Positions 29,837 through 42,549 are shown, counted from the first letter of the stretch. The stretch: 64,000 bases of DNA from Epinephelus fuscoguttatus (GCF_011397635.1 NC_064770.1:24535603-24599602); one strand, 5' to 3'. The notes: a model not told the origin generated them from the sequence alone. Made by a program: numbers and translations.

Positions 29837-32800
29837 TCCATTTTTCGTCTTTCTTCTTGTTGTTTAAGGGATAATATTAGTTTATAGGCTGAGATAACTC
29901 GGCCTTAGTTAATCTCCTTGCGATGTCAACCGGTGGTTTGTTCTGGCTTCACTATAAAACTATAGGAACACTAATCAGATCATTCCTAAACCCACTGCCT
30001 TTTTCCCTCTGCTGCTCATTTGTTATTTCAGCACTCTGTGCGATAAGAGGATTGAGTTAGCCTTCTCTCTCATTAAATGCTGCCGAGTACACCCATGAAT
30101 CACAGGCAGCAGGGAGCCGTCACCTCGTCTGACCTGCTGCAGCGCTGAGGGGAAGGTGTGCTGTGGTAACAGGGTAAACCTCCCTTGTCTTTAACCCTGC
30201 CAAGCCTCCCCCCTGAGGTGACAACTGTGAGGACTGGAAATAGGATGGGCAGGTTGCTGTGATTAGCTGCCAACTGCCAGTGCAGTGTGGAGGGCGACCT
30301 GGGAGAAGGCGCCACCAAGGGGTGGCAAGGGGGGGGGCACAGCCACCCCAAAACAATCACTGCCCACCACATTCACGAAGATAATTGAAAATAGTTGAAG
30401 GCCCCTGTGTGGCTTGTTCCCAGTAAATGTTTTGACCTTTATAATCAATGTACTCCGTCAAATTAAGGCTGCCTCTAATGAATTTTTTAATTATAAATAT
30501 AATTTGATTATAATTTTCGTTATTATATTAGTTTCAAAAGCCCCGTGTGATGTCTCCAAATGTCTTGTTTTGTCTGACCAGTTGCCCCTAAAGATATTCA
30601 GTATATGTACAAAGAAAACAGCAAAATAGTCACTTTTGAAATGCTGGACTTTTTTCCCTATTTTATTTTGAATTTCATTATATTATATTATATTATATTT
30701 TATTGTTGGGGGGGGGGGGGCAGTTTTGCTTGATTTTTTTTTTTCTTGGAGCAATTGAATTGATTCTCAAAATATTTACCAATCAATTATCTGTCCTTCA
30801 AATAACTAAATCAGCTCAGATGTCAAGTATCTACCAAAAAAGTTATTTTGTATTGTTTTTTTTATTTTACAACTTTGTGAATGAGGCAGAATTTCACATC
30901 AGCCCTCTGTTCAGCAGTGGAAACCAACATTAAATGTATTTAAGTTTTGGGTTTTACTAAAACTTTGGATTTAATCATTTTGTAGCCTACAGACGGATGA
31001 ACTGCAGTGCGATGCATCAGTGACATTTCCTCCTCGTCTGTACTGCAGTGAACCCACCAGCTTGTGTCATGTGAGTAATACACAGTAATCAAATATATAA
31101 CACTGATGACTAGTGATAATAATACTTATATGATAAGCATAGCAATAACCTGCACAATCATAGCTGCTTTGACACAACAAGTGGACCATTGTCTCTTGTG
31201 TTTCACAGGACTGAAATGTGTTTTAACATCACACCATCCTAAAAAATGCAACCCTGCAAATCTGTTTATTGAGAGAAAATAACATTAGAACATGTCATAT
31301 CAAAACAATGCGATACCCAGTAAGTGGCTGAACAGGGGGACGTAAGAAAAAAAAGATCATGATTAGAGGGCAGCAGGGGGCGCCAGACTACAGCATTTAA
31401 ATACACTATGAGCCTGAAACACTGCAGATTACCTGAAAGGTCAAAGATGGTTTTGTTCTCTTAAATTCCAGGTCCACAAATCTACGGTCAGTGCACTGTG
31501 ATGATCTGAAAAACTGATGTTGGATCAGTTGTTTCTAGTCATCTGCAGTCATCTGGTAAAGATTCTGGACGTTTCTGAAGCACTGAGACAGAAATACGGG
31601 CAAATGCAGGGAACAGAGGTTCGTGCTCTCTCATACATCAAAGAAACAAAGGCCGATGATGACTTACTGAAGTCTATGATATTGATAAACACTCTCATAA
31701 AGATGTTCCCATACAAAAGGAATAAGACAGAGACAGAATTACATACTCCAAAAACCCAGTGACACTGTCAGTGGGATTCATGGCAGATGAACTGAAAATA
31801 CTTGGAGAGATGAATTAAGCGGAGGAAGCGTGTGGAGACGGACTCTTGACAGCTGAGAGCACTTGAAGGAGCTCTTGAGGAGATATACTGAGGGAGAAAA
31901 CTGCAACGAAGACCTGTCAAAAAGCAGACAGCCCCCCAAAAAAGCACTCTGCATGCAGCAAATCTGCACACAATGCACGCTGGATGACAGGGCCTCAGTC
32001 CCAGGTGGGTGGAAGTTTTATTTCTGAGGTAACAGAGCCATCCTTTCCTCATGCAGCGTCACGCTGAAACCCAACCTGTCAGAGAGAGAAAAGTGTACAC
32101 CTGAGTGACAACTGAGATACTAAAGGACAATCAGAACAATAATGTGATCTTGAAAGGAGGGGATTAGAAGCGTGTGACAAAATACCTTTACACAGGGCCA
32201 ATAAAGGGTCTTAGGCTCGGTGTCACGCTGTCACAGGCAATGAGAAGTGCCATATAATTATGTCATGAAATAATATTATACCAGTTCAGTGCGTTTAAAC
32301 TCGTTGAGTTTGAGCAATTACCACACATTCCTGCTTTTAACACCCTTCAGTGAAAGTTACTGGAAGAAAAAAATGTCGGATGTTGGCAGGTATATTTTTT
32401 GTTGAAATGAGTAATTGAAGTGGATTAGTCATCTCATTTCATGCTCATTTTAAGAAGCCGGAGCTCTGAGGTCACACTCCTGAAAAAAGCAGCCTGACGA
32501 GTTAATGCACTGAGAGGATTTTAAGCTAAATCAATTAGTTTGACTTCATGTAAAACCTCCCTGAAATCACTTGTGTGATAAAGTGGGACAGCCGCAGAGC
32601 GAGGGGGGGATAAAAGATTTTTTTTTATTTATCAATGCATAAAATTAAGTTTTAACTTCTTTATGGAGACTTGAGTTATGATTAGACTTTAAGTAACTGT
32701 GTGTGTTGTGTTGGAGCGACTGGAGCCAAAGAATACAGAAACAGGAGGGAATGTGAAGCTGAATCTCAGCTAAATGCTAACACTAGCATGCCGACATGTT

Positions 32801-32867
32801 CATGACGGTGCCAACATGCTGATGTTAAGAGGGTGTGATGTTGAGCATGTTAGCATTTTAACACTAA
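29837..32867. other. Intergenic, no gene recognised
   Basis: Contains a 'tatta' repeat tract (30676-30700), a poly(G) run of ~13 at 30708-30720, and AT-rich stretches. ORFs on either strand lack splice context. Nothing firmly annotated. Confidence 0.4.
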
Positions 32868-33440
32868 GCCCGATCTCACTCCGAAGTCGTCGAAATCCGG
32901 TGCTTCGGCAGCGACTTGCAGCCTCAGAAACCAATGAAAAAAGGCTTCTGTTAACATCAGCATGATAAGTGGCTGGTTGCCGTTACAGTTTAATGGCTCC
33001 CAGCGGCATCAGGGGAAAATGTGGCGGGACGGACGAAAGTTAAGGCAGCAAAAGTCCAATTGGAGAGGGTGGGAGGGGTGGTGGATAGGTCCAACAAACA
33101 CCAGGTTTCACCCAAGAGAGTGGTGTTTGTGTCCCGTAAGATTCTAAAGCCAAACCCTGTTCTTTTTTCCTAAACCTAACTACGTGTTTTTGTTGCCTAA
33201 GGAAAAAAATTGTCAATTCGCATTGTTGTACTGACGTAGTGCGTTTATTTTTAAAGAGACTGTATGTACACATTATATTTACAGATGACAGAAGTGTATC
33301 TTGAAAGAAGACAATGCATGTAACAGGCAGAACTTGACACGGTGTCCCAGAACATCAACAACCAACACACCCAGGGTACCTTGCACATCAAAGGTCAATA
33401 TGTGACGAGGTTGGAGTGAGAATGTGTTGTAATATTCACT
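32868..33440 (+). repeat. Dispersed repeat family X, copy 2
   Basis: Starts 'gatctcactccgaagtcgtc' (copy 1 has 'ggtctcactctgaagacgtc') and runs to 'gagtgagaatgtgttgt'. It carries an extra segment about 32925-32995 that copy 1 lacks or has diverged. Confidence 0.85.
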
Positions 33441-33958
33441 AATACAGTGCCCAAGGAATAAGTCCTAAAACCCGGAAATGAGTTAGCATTTTAGCACTCC
33501 CGGTTCCCTTGTCTAGAGGACACCGGATGTTTGATAGATGCCTGAAATAAGGTCAGCGGTTACTACAAGCTTAATAGACTTTAACGTTTTGTTCTGCAAC
33601 ATTAAATGCAGGAAATACCCAACTCGTAAATTCCGAAGCTTTTATGTTTCTTCGTCACGCTGACCATGGCTTTACAGCCTCGTTGAAGTAGAATCATGTG
33701 ACTTGTTTATAGCCTAACGTTAGCTTTTTAACTCGATTGCATTTAGACTTCAAAAATCATAAAAGTGACGTGTATTTGTGAAGATTATCAGAAGATTATT
33801 GGTAGTATCATTAATATTTGTTTGCAACAAAGCTAATTTTCTGCAACAATCCAAAATCCAACAGAAAAATCCCACAGGCTTTTTAACAAGGGAACCAAGG
33901 TGACGCTAACTTCTATATCGGCCTACAGAGAAACATCATCCCTGGAGCACTCTGTTTG
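33441..33958. other. Intergenic, no gene recognised
   Basis: Includes the short repeat 'aaggaataagtcctaaaac' shared with about 2463. Confidence 0.35.
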
Positions 33959-34499
33959 CAGAGGTTTGGACTCGGATCACATAACTTGGACTCAAGTCAG
34001 ATTCAAGTCACAAATCTGATGAATTCTGATGAACTCAGTGAAGACTGGACTTGACAAAATCAAAGAAGACTTGTAAATTAGCTTAGACCTTAACACCAGT
34101 GATCCCTAACTTGACTTGAACGTGAGCCTTTTGACTTGAAAACATGTTGACATGACTCCTTCCCCCAGGGCCAAAGTATGTTCTTTTGAAAGCATTGTAG
34201 TGACTGATTAATTTCCCTTCATGTCCGGCAGCATCTAAGCAAGTTACAGGCGAAAAACTTGAAGAAGTAATGTTGCATTACTGAGCATCAGCTGGGGAAA
34301 ATGATACCAAAGATAATTTTGTTCACGTACAAAACTACTGTGGTCAACAAAATTGTAACAAAATTAAATTGAAAATTTAATATATTATTAGTATATTGTT
34401 AAAATGGCATTACATTTGGTGAAGAGCACATTAGCTATGACTTGAAAGACTTGAAACTTACTTGTGACTTGCAAAACAATAAGTTGGTCCCACCTCTAC
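33959..34499. mobile_element. MITE-like element, 'actcaagtc/cttgactt'-rich
   Basis: Inverted ends: left 'gcagaggtttggactcg' and right 'tggtcccacctctac'. Interior rich in 'acttgaa', 'cttgacttgaa'. This pattern is a known teleost MITE type (hAT-like AGAGGTGGG ends). No transposase. Boundaries approximate. Confidence 0.55.
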
Positions 34500-34559
34500 A
34501 GTGTACAGCTGAGGCTATATGACATTAGTTTTCAGGCAGTAAACCAAAGTATTGGACAA

Positions 34560-34800
34560 ATTAAAGTTCTGTGTGTAGCCTATAAATTTCATGGCAGTTC
34601 ATCCAATAGTCATTGAGACATCTCACTTAAAACCACTAATGTGAAAGTCATGGGGTCACCACAAATCAGACAGCATTAACGATGAGCTCCAGACTCTGGG
34701 AACCATAAATGTCTTGACAAAATTTCACAGCAATCCTTCCACTACTTACTGAGATATTTCAGTCTGGACCAAAGTGGTTGACAGACGGACTGACGCTGCT
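34560..34800 (+). repeat. Dispersed teleost repeat ('agatatttcagtctggacca')
   Basis: Recognisable segments: 'ctctgggaaccataaatgtc', 'caatccttccactacttact', 'caaagtggttgacagacgga'. Very common fish repeat of unknown class; one diverged copy. Confidence 0.7.
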
Positions 34801-34936
34801 ACCATCACTGAAAATAGCATCAAGAATGAGCAGCATCACTCTGTTACAGTTATTATTCAAACACTAGAGGCTGATGTGGTAGAAACTGTGGGAGTCTCTG
34901 AGTTTTATCCACATTTACTCTGCTCATTAACTGTTC

Positions 34937-34939
<3 letters not shown>

Positions 34940-34984
<45 letters not shown>
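34940..34984. repeat. (AC)n microsatellite, ~45 bp
   Basis: Uninterrupted AC run. Confidence 0.95.
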
Positions 34985-34987
<3 letters not shown>

Positions 34988-35471
34988 GGAAGAGACACAA
35001 GAGATAGGTGTGAAAAGAGGGTAGCTGAAGAGGGACTGTGATTTGCAGGAAATAAAAATGTCAGTGGCGACTATTATTTTTCCAAAAGAGGAAGTGAGTG
35101 GGGAGGTAGCAGGATGTATCGATACACTGATTCACTGATAAAGGTTAATTAAACCCTTTCCAAATAAAAAAAATTGCTTTGGTGTTCTACTCTCCAACCT
35201 GACCCACAAATTTAAGGTATAAAGAGCAAGAAATGCAGCTTAAGGGCTGCAGAAATGACACAGGAAAAAATAGAGAACAGAAAAGGAAGTGTTCCTCAGT
35301 GACCTTCAGTCAACCTCAAATGCAGGGAAGGAAATTACAATCAGCCACCAGCCAAACTCTTGACTGTGGTGACGGGCAGCCAGCCAGAAACTGCAGCACA
35401 TTTTCTGAAAATACTCTGAAAACATACCCAGTACTTACAAGTATCCTAGTACACTAGAGTTGCATTACATT

Positions 35472-35873
35472 GAGACAATTTTCATTCATTCATTCATCTT
35501 CTAACCGCTTCATCCTCTTGAGGGTCGCGGGGGGGCTGGAGCCTATCCCAGCTGACATTGGGCGAGAGGCAGGGTACACCCTGGACAGGTCTCCAGACTA
35601 TCACAGGGCTGACACATAGAGACAAACAGCCATTCACGCTCACATTCACACCTATGGACAATTTAGAGTTATCAATTAACCTAGTCCCCAATCTGCATGT
35701 CTTTGGACTGTGGGAGGAAGCCGGAGTGCCCGGAGAGAACCCACGCTGACACGGGGAGAACATGCAAACTCCGCACAGAAGGGCTCCCACACCCGGGATC
35801 GAACCGGCAACCATCTTGCTGTGAGGCGAGAGTGCTAACCACCACACCACCGTGCCACCCGAGACAATTTTCA
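35472..35873 (-). mobile_element. tRNA-derived SINE, near full-length, 13-bp target duplication
   Basis: Perfect direct repeat GAGACAATTTTCA at 35472-35484 and 35861-35873 brackets a 376-bp SINE body. Minus-strand reading: 'ggtggcacggtggtgtggtg' head, A-box-like 'tggttagcactctcgc', B-box 'ggttcgatccc', body, and an (AATG)n tail at the left end. Orientation and tail fit LINE-mediated retroposition, with an RNA polymerase III promoter in the head. Fairly recent, since the duplication is still perfect. Confidence 0.85.
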
Positions 35874-36423
35874 GCTAACTGTAATGGACATAGTATCGGA
35901 GCTGACTTTTACCCTTTTTCCATCGTCACTCTTAGCCGCACTGAGTAAAGCCATGCCGCGCCCATTTGTGTTTCCATTGTCAGTTTGGATGCACCGTGCC
36001 ATGCCAAGATGTGCCGGAGATGGACCTTCTCTGGAGTAGGTCCAAAAGCTGGTGGTGACCTCTTGTCGACTTCAGCCATGCCCCAACAACCTCCCTTCTA
36101 GCTCCAAAACAAGCGTGTGTGTTGCGTGACTCACTCACCTCTGTCTGCAGGAGACCGGACATAAAGTCTCTCAGTACTTTTACTTCTAACAGAATCTTTG
36201 TGGTTTAGAGTTTAGTTTCTCTCCTGTATCCGGTTTTTACTTCAGATATCTGCTTTATTTTATTGTTTCATGTTCGCCATCAGTTATATTAGAAGTTGTG
36301 TGAAGTTGCTGCTCAAAAACTAGCACTAAAAGTTTATACGTAACAAAAATAACAGGGGACTTCACCTTTGGATCAGCCCACTGCTTTTAAACGTCATCAC
36401 TCAAGACAAGCCATCTTGAGTTT
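35874..36423. other. Intergenic, possibly part of a MITE that surrounds the next one
   Basis: Sequence 'ttttaccctttttccatcgtc..gccgcgcccatttgtgttt' at about 35905-35975 partly pairs with 'ggaaatggaaatccc..tgtcgaaaaggag' at about 37040-37125, suggesting one older element with the 36424-37014 element nested in it. Not proven by eye. Confidence 0.3.
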
Positions 36424-37014
36424 AAGGGTGCATTCACACCAGGAGAGTCCGGGGGACTCGGTTTGATTGGGGGGGGAATGCCAAAAAATTTCACACTTTA
36501 ATTTGGTTCGGTTCACTTTCACACTGCACTTTTTAAAGCGGATCAAACCGCGTCACGCGTCACGCAGTTACAACAGCTGCTCGTTTAGGGGCGGTATTGC
36601 CCGAAACGAGCACTGACCAGGAAGAAAAAAAGCATGAGGAAGAAGAAAACCCAGCTCATCAATTGGCCAGGACCGAAAATGGAAATCCATCCCTTCAGGC
36701 GGCTTGGTCACCACAAAAACACCAAACACCAAAATGGAATGAGCTCTACGTCATTTCCTCTCTTTGGTTCACCTCCTCTCATTAGTTCGCTGGATAGTCC
36801 GTTTGCATTTCCCACTGTAAGCAAACTGCACCAGGGTTCATTTGCAAGTGAACCGAGACCCCTCGGTTTTGAAGCAGACCAATGTTTGCTCTGTTTGGTC
36901 CGCACCAGAGTTCGAATGAGCGTTCACATCACTCCACACGAACCAAACTATCCGTGGAAGTGGACCAGGGTTCGTTTAAAGCGAACCAAATAGCGCCAGT
37001 GTGAATGCATCCTT
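36424..37014. mobile_element. MITE with inverted ends AGG(A/G)TGCATTCACAC
   Basis: Left 'agggtgcattcacaccagg', right 'cagtgtgaatgcatcct' (reverse complement 'aggatgcattcacactg'). Inner copies 'gttcggttcactttcacact' and 'cgtttaaagcgaaccaaat' also pair. ~590 bp, no ORF of transposase type. Typical non-autonomous fish transposon. Confidence 0.75.
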
Positions 37015-38149
37015 AGACACACCTTTAAGAAGGTAGCCCTGTTGTAATGGAAATGGAAATCCCTGCTGTACTGGGCTGACAGCCCAAACCAAGCCGAGCC
37101 AGCCCATGACTGTCGAAAAGGAGTATTTGTCATCAGGAGGTGGAGGGAATGGAGGATGGTGTGACACCTATAGACGGCCGCCAAGCTGCAGACCACTGTT
37201 TGAGACCAACAAACAACAGAACTGGATGTTTTTTGCTGAGGCATCGGCGGCATTTCCAGCTGCAATTAACATATAAATGTGACATATTCATGGTGTGCAG
37301 AAACTCACAATGCCAACATTAAATCTGTTGATTGGGTTGGAGTTTTCCTTCATTAGGCAGCGCAGTAGAGAGACACAGGAAGTGTAGAGGGGGGAAAGAC
37401 ATGCCGGGGAATTCCCAGCTTCAGTTGAACCAGACACGTTTCAGTTTATAGTGTGTGGTTAGTTTGTATCTAAACCACTGACCTATCAGGACAGTGTTTT
37501 TTCTAATTCATCACAAATGAGTGGTATGTTTTTCGTTACTAAATCTAGCTTTTGATGTATAACAAAAATCTGTTAAAATAACGTCAGTACAGCTCATGAA
37601 TTTCAGCTGATTTGGCCAGCGAATGCAGCTTGCTTGCTGTCTTGCTCGGAGAGATAAAGCAGAAAGCAATTGAGGAAGTGACAGACAAGCCATAATTCCT
37701 TAGAGGACGAAATTGGAAGCTTGGGACAAAGATGATGGCAGTACTGCTGCTTCAAGGACAGATAGAAAACGAGGGGAGGGTGGGGGAAGCTCCTGCTGGT
37801 GTACCATCGACTGACTGTTTTGTCAGACCTAAAGGGGCACAGAACCTGCTCTAGTAGTTCAGTATCAAAGAATAGGGTGGATATTTTGTGAGAAAGCAAC
37901 AAAGATCTCCTCATTTCTGGCACAGGTTATTAGTTCAGCTTCCTTCTGGCATTCATAGTGATGTTTTGTCAGAATACTTGCTGAATGAATGCTCTATTAA
38001 TCACCCTGAGTCAATATTTTGTAAAAACTCGACAGAAGGCTGAACAGCGGAACAGATAATATTATAGCAGAATCTGACAAACAGTTTTTACTCCAAGCTC
38101 GCTCTTGTTAAGGTCAGAGGCTCGCAGGCGATCAATATTTGGCAGTTAC
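37015..38149. other. Intergenic, no gene recognised
   Basis: A repeat-like motif ('aactcacaatgccaacatta') at 37300-37325 is shared with about 27040 and 440. No exon recognised. Confidence 0.35.
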
Positions 38150-38262
38150 CTTTCAATCCATCGCTTCAGAGCACAATCAGCCCGAGCAGCTGTCCTGATG
38201 CACCTGATGGCTTGAAGCAAAGGATGAACCCCTTCCTGCATTAACTCTGCATTTATCTGCAG
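38150..38262 (-). CDS. Candidate internal coding exon, unassigned (could belong to the missing vwa3a)
   Basis: On the minus strand a good acceptor (TTGTTTTCCAG, ending at 38263) is followed by 113 bp with a continuous frame and a consensus-like donor AAAG|gtaact. The encoded peptide, LQINAELMQEGVHPLLQAIR then CIRTAARADCALKRWIE, is amphipathic and protein-like. The strand agrees with mosmo and sdr42e2, and it lies between them where human has VWA3A, but I cannot match it to VWA3A or any named family by memory. The other two frames are closed or less convincing. Splicing and expression are inference. Confidence 0.35.
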
Positions 38263-39726
38263 CTGGAAAACAAGATATGGAATAATTAAAGAGAGGAAGG
38301 AATGCACGTGCACATGTTTTATAACTACAGATAGAGACACGGAGAGGACAAAAAGGATTTCAGTCACCTCCTTTATTATCACAACGACTGCAATGTCCTC
38401 CAGCCGTCTAAGACAGAGACCATCAGTTTGGCTCTGCTCTGATCTCCATCTGTAACACACTGACATCTCCGCTGTTATCTGCCGCACACAATAAAACACA
38501 ACAAAGATCTCAAAGAGTTGGAGTTTCTCTGTGAAGAGCAGCTGAGGCTCTATTCAAACCAGGAGCACATTAATCATTCATATTCACTGGTTTGGAAAAA
38601 CAACAGTATTTTCTTTGTGTTTTCAGGGGTTATTGTTTGTGACACAGAGGTCTATTCATGGTAGCTGCTGCTGCAGTCCCAGCATGCACTAGTGCACAGT
38701 CGGCGACAGTGTGTGGGGTGCTGCTGAGGGCTGAGGAGGAGAGAATAATCAGAGGAAAGGTGAGGGAAGTGTAATAAAGAGAAACAGAGAGAGAGGGAGA
38801 TTTATCAGGGATGAAGCTACACAAGCCTCTTTGTATTAATGTGCTTTAGATGTTAATTTGATTAGTGAGCTTTACGCCAAAAACACACCAGGCAGCAGCA
38901 GAATAGGGCTTGTGGCGCCATCATGCAATGTTCATGGAAAGCTGCAGCGGCCATTACAGGCTAAGGCCGTTGGATTCTGCAGCAAAGTGCGGCTAAACTA
39001 AAAGTTGGGGATAGTTTAACATTTAGTGGCAGATTGCAGCCAGAAAATCCTCGCAGAAGAAATGAAGAAATGACTAAAATCAAGAGGGTGTGAGACTGAA
39101 AATTATTTCTCTAGCTTTGAAGCTCTTTAGCTCTTTAACCGTAAATATGCTTTGTTCTTTCCACATCAGGGTTGTGTTGTCAAGGTGCTAACTGGACAAT
39201 TAGCATCTTGAATCCGTCCTGTCCGTCTTCAAGTTTCCCTTTTTAAATGACATTTAAAGACTTCCGCTACCACCGTTATTTCCTCTCACACCGGCGCAGA
39301 AAGTTGGCTGTCATCTTTGCGATGTGTTCAGGTGCAACTTTTAGGCCGAAATGCGGGTGACGTAAGGTGATGCAACAGTTGGCCTCTGTTGCCACTAGTT
39401 CTTTAATGTTGATTCCGTGTGTCCAGGCCTTTAGAGGTGCTGGTTGACATATATTTTAACTTAAAACAGAGCCAGGCAGGCCAGCCGTTTCTCCTTGATG
39501 CACTATTTTTATGCTAAACTAATTGCCCCATGACTGCAGCTCTGTCATTGAAGCACAGACATGAGAGCGCTATCAGTCACCTCTAACTCATAGATTTCCC
39601 CCCCCAAATTTCTTCTATTATTCAGGTATGTACCTTTTACCATTTCAGTTCGAGCTAATATAGCTCCAATTTTTTTTTTGAGCTAATACATTCCTTCCAT
39701 GGATATATTAACATATGGATGTTTCC
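38263..39726. other. Intergenic, no gene recognised
   Basis: A second, weaker exon-like stretch on the minus strand lies at about 38370-38450 in the same ORF as the candidate exon, but its splice sites are poor. Segment about 38870-39060 looks like a DNA-repeat (GGCGCCATCATG). No other feature. Confidence 0.35.
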
Positions 39727-39765
39727 CTTGGAATAAATAAAGTTCTATCTTATCTTAAAGTTGTA
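39727..39765 (+). repeat. LINE-type 3' tail ('aataaataaagttctatctt')
   Basis: Reads 'cccttggaataaataaagtt' then 'ctatcttatctta'. This resembles the reverse complement of the tail at 28359-28442 in type, the 3' end of a common teleost LINE. Confidence 0.6.
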
Positions 39766-39837
39766 ATCTCAAAGATTTTCATTTAGAAAAAAAATGTTTG
39801 TCACTATAAACTTCATAAATGGTGAATGGATTTTCAC

Positions 39838-40580
39838 TTGTATAGTGCCTTTCCAGTCCTTAGACCACTCAAAGCGCTTTAAAAAGGCCCAGACCTACCA
39901 AACCAACATCAAAGAACTAGTGACGACTAAAGCCAACTGTTGCGTCCCCCACGTCACCTGTGCCTTGGCCAAAAAGTTGCACCTGAACACACCGCAAAGA
40001 CTACGGCCAATGGCCAGCTCACCCATGCATTCTGCGGCTGTGTGAGAAGAAATAACTCTCCTTACCAGCAGGTGGCAGTAGTCTGTATTGTCATCAAAGA
40101 AATGGAAACTGTAAGACTGACAAGACAGATACAAGATGCTAGTTAGCATGTTAGTACCTTAACAATGCAGCGACCAAGAACACAAACAATCACAAACCAC
40201 TTGTGGTAAAGAGCTCAATTAACTGACTTAAATTGTTTGTTTGCCTTCCTCACTTCCATTTCTCTTCTCATGCACTGAGCTGATGCCAATTCAACATGTT
40301 GCATCGGTCAGTAAAAGAGCCAACAAAGGTCGACTAGTGCCACCAGTGCGGGACAACCTACAAAAACTAGGGCAACAGATGCTCACTGACGACCCAACAT
40401 TAACGAACGGCTGACCGTCGCCTTAGGGTCCCTTACACCACTTGTTACATTCACCCATTTACACACCCTTTCATGCACTACAGAGGCTACCGTACAAGGT
40501 GCTAACTGCTACTAGTTTAAACACTAACACTCATTTGGGGTTCAATATCTTGCCCAAGGATACTTCAACATGCGAAATTG
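39838..40580 (+). repeat. Dispersed repeat split by an inserted ~550-bp element
   Basis: 'acttgtatagtgcctttcca', 'ccactcaaagcgcttta' (39838-39880) and 'cacttgttacattcacccat', 'ttacacacccttt' (40439-40480) are adjacent parts of one known fish repeat. About 550 bp separate them and must be a later insertion, which starts around 39885 and ends near 40437. The insert was not assigned to a superfamily. Confidence 0.5.
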
Positions 40581-41183
40581 AGGACTTGTGGGAGCAAACC
40601 TGGAAGCTTTTTAGTTTTTTAATACATCCAATGTTTGATAAGAATAAAACATATTTTCATGAGGTGTTTGTGTAATTTCGTTGCCAGGACACAAGTGCAG
40701 GTAACAAGATACCACGTGGGAGTTCTGTGAGTTATTTTCAGCTCTTTGAATCTCCAGGGTTTTTCAGGACATCGGCTGAGCATGATGACAGCAGGCCAGC
40801 TCGGGGCCTCTCTTTACAGCCTGTAAGAGGTTACTCTTCCCCCGGGGACTCCCCATCTAACCCCGGCCTGACACTGCTGGAGTCTGGGGGACAAACAGAG
40901 GACAGTTAGGCTCCAGACAAGCCTACTGCTACTGTCCAAGTTATTTGTCTCACACTCGACAATACAGACAACTCTGAACATGGACCTCATTTTATTTGAA
41001 CTGAACTGTTATGTAATGTTTTCAAAGCTCAACATTTTGAAATGCAGCACACAGGAGACTTAGTCTATTCTCATCTTCTCTTGGTAGCGTTGTTGACAAC
41101 GGATAAAGAAACAAGCTCCTCTGCTCAACAGGATACAGAAGCCTACATTATCATATGAGTGTGTGTTTGCACACTAGCACACG

Positions 41184-41241
<58 letters not shown>

Positions 41242-42335
41242 TCTCTCCAACGTGCACGCGTCTCGCCCATCCTCGCACAGGCACAGACTGTTCTCACATG
41301 TACCCACACATTCCCCAATGACTCATCTAAAATAACACAAGAGGCATATCAAAATAGACATTAATACCCTCATGAAAATAAACGGTGGGGCTGAGCAGAA
41401 ATAAACACTGGTCAGCGAGCTCGGTCTGTGGGCCGTGAGACTGCAGCGCCTGCAGCCTCTCCTCCAGCTCCTACTGTTACAACAACATACCAAACACATC
41501 CACATCCACGGGGAGCTCAGGCCGAAGTGACTGAGCAGCTCCTCAGGATACCACAAGGTTGTCTGATGAATAATGGGTGCTTTCACCAGGGCAAAACACT
41601 TGAAGGGATGTGTGTCAGCAGTAATATCCGGGGCATGATGACTGACGGAGGAGATTTATCTGATTGGACTTTTGTGGAGGAAAGGTCAACTGCTTTATAG
41701 GAAGTAAAAACCAGCAGAGTCAGAGGAGGATTTCGTCTATGTGGGTTATCTTTTACAAAACACAATATTTAGAGAGCACTGACATGCTGTTGGATTCTAG
41801 TCTTTACTAACAGGTGTATATTTTACTCACTGAGTCAGCAATGTCACCCAACAATCAGCACAATTTTAAGTCTTTTTACCAGCTTTGTCCACAGCTTTCA
41901 ACCACATCTCACAGTCTTCCTCAGCAGATAGAGTTTGCTTACTCAAGTGCTGTAGTTAAAGGGTGACTATGGTAATTTCAACCTTGACCCTATTTCAGCA
42001 TGTTTCTATGCCAAAGTGAAAAACAAATAATGTTGCAGTCACTATGAGTGGATAGGTGGAGTGTATTTTTGATGACTTGGACAGGTACATTAATTACCAA
42101 CATTTCCTCATAATGTTAATAGAAGATGTAATTTGCTTTGCATAACATAGCTTCAAAAGTTGCATTTGCTGTTTCAGATTAGTTGTATATAAAAGTCATT
42201 TCAAGGAGACATGGCTGTATAATAACAACCTGAGCTGGTCAGCTTCTCAAAAATTGTTGTTCCCATTATAGTCACTTAGAAACAGAAACAGAAACATGAG
42301 AAATAAGATCCAGGTTGACAAGTTACCCCTTAAGT
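40581..42335. other. Intergenic, no gene recognised
   Basis: (AC)n at 41186-41239. A plus-strand segment about 41444-41527 has acceptor/donor-like edges but no recognised protein. ORFs are not supported by homology. Confidence 0.35.
41186..41239. repeat. (AC)n microsatellite, ~54 bp
   Basis: Uninterrupted AC run. Confidence 0.95.
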
Positions 42336-42405
42336 AAAATTTTGAGGCACTTTTACTTTACTTGTGTATCTAATTTAATGCTACTTTACTTGTACTCAGT
42401 GGCAG
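42336..42405 (-). repeat. hAT-type MITE fragment ('ttactttacttgtgtatcta')
   Basis: Matches in character the widespread teleost element with 'gtacttgtactttacttgag' segments; a 70-bp remnant. Confidence 0.5.
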
Positions 42406-42549
42406 ATCTTCCTATAGGCAGCCACCTGTGTCACACCAGTGGATGGATTACTGAACAAGCCTTTGAGGCGAAGATCCAGGGGCCCTAAATGTCAGAGACC
42501 TTTCAGCCTTCACTGGCAAAATGTCCCTTGAATTAACATGTACTGACCA

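Noticed and set aside
37000..37320. Short open frames near 37.2 kb as vwa3a exons.
   Set aside because: No splice sites and no VWA-like residues.
41444..41527. Exon-like segment with CAG acceptor and AAG|gttgtc donor.
   Set aside because: Donor is weak, and open frames on both strands conflict; not enough to call.
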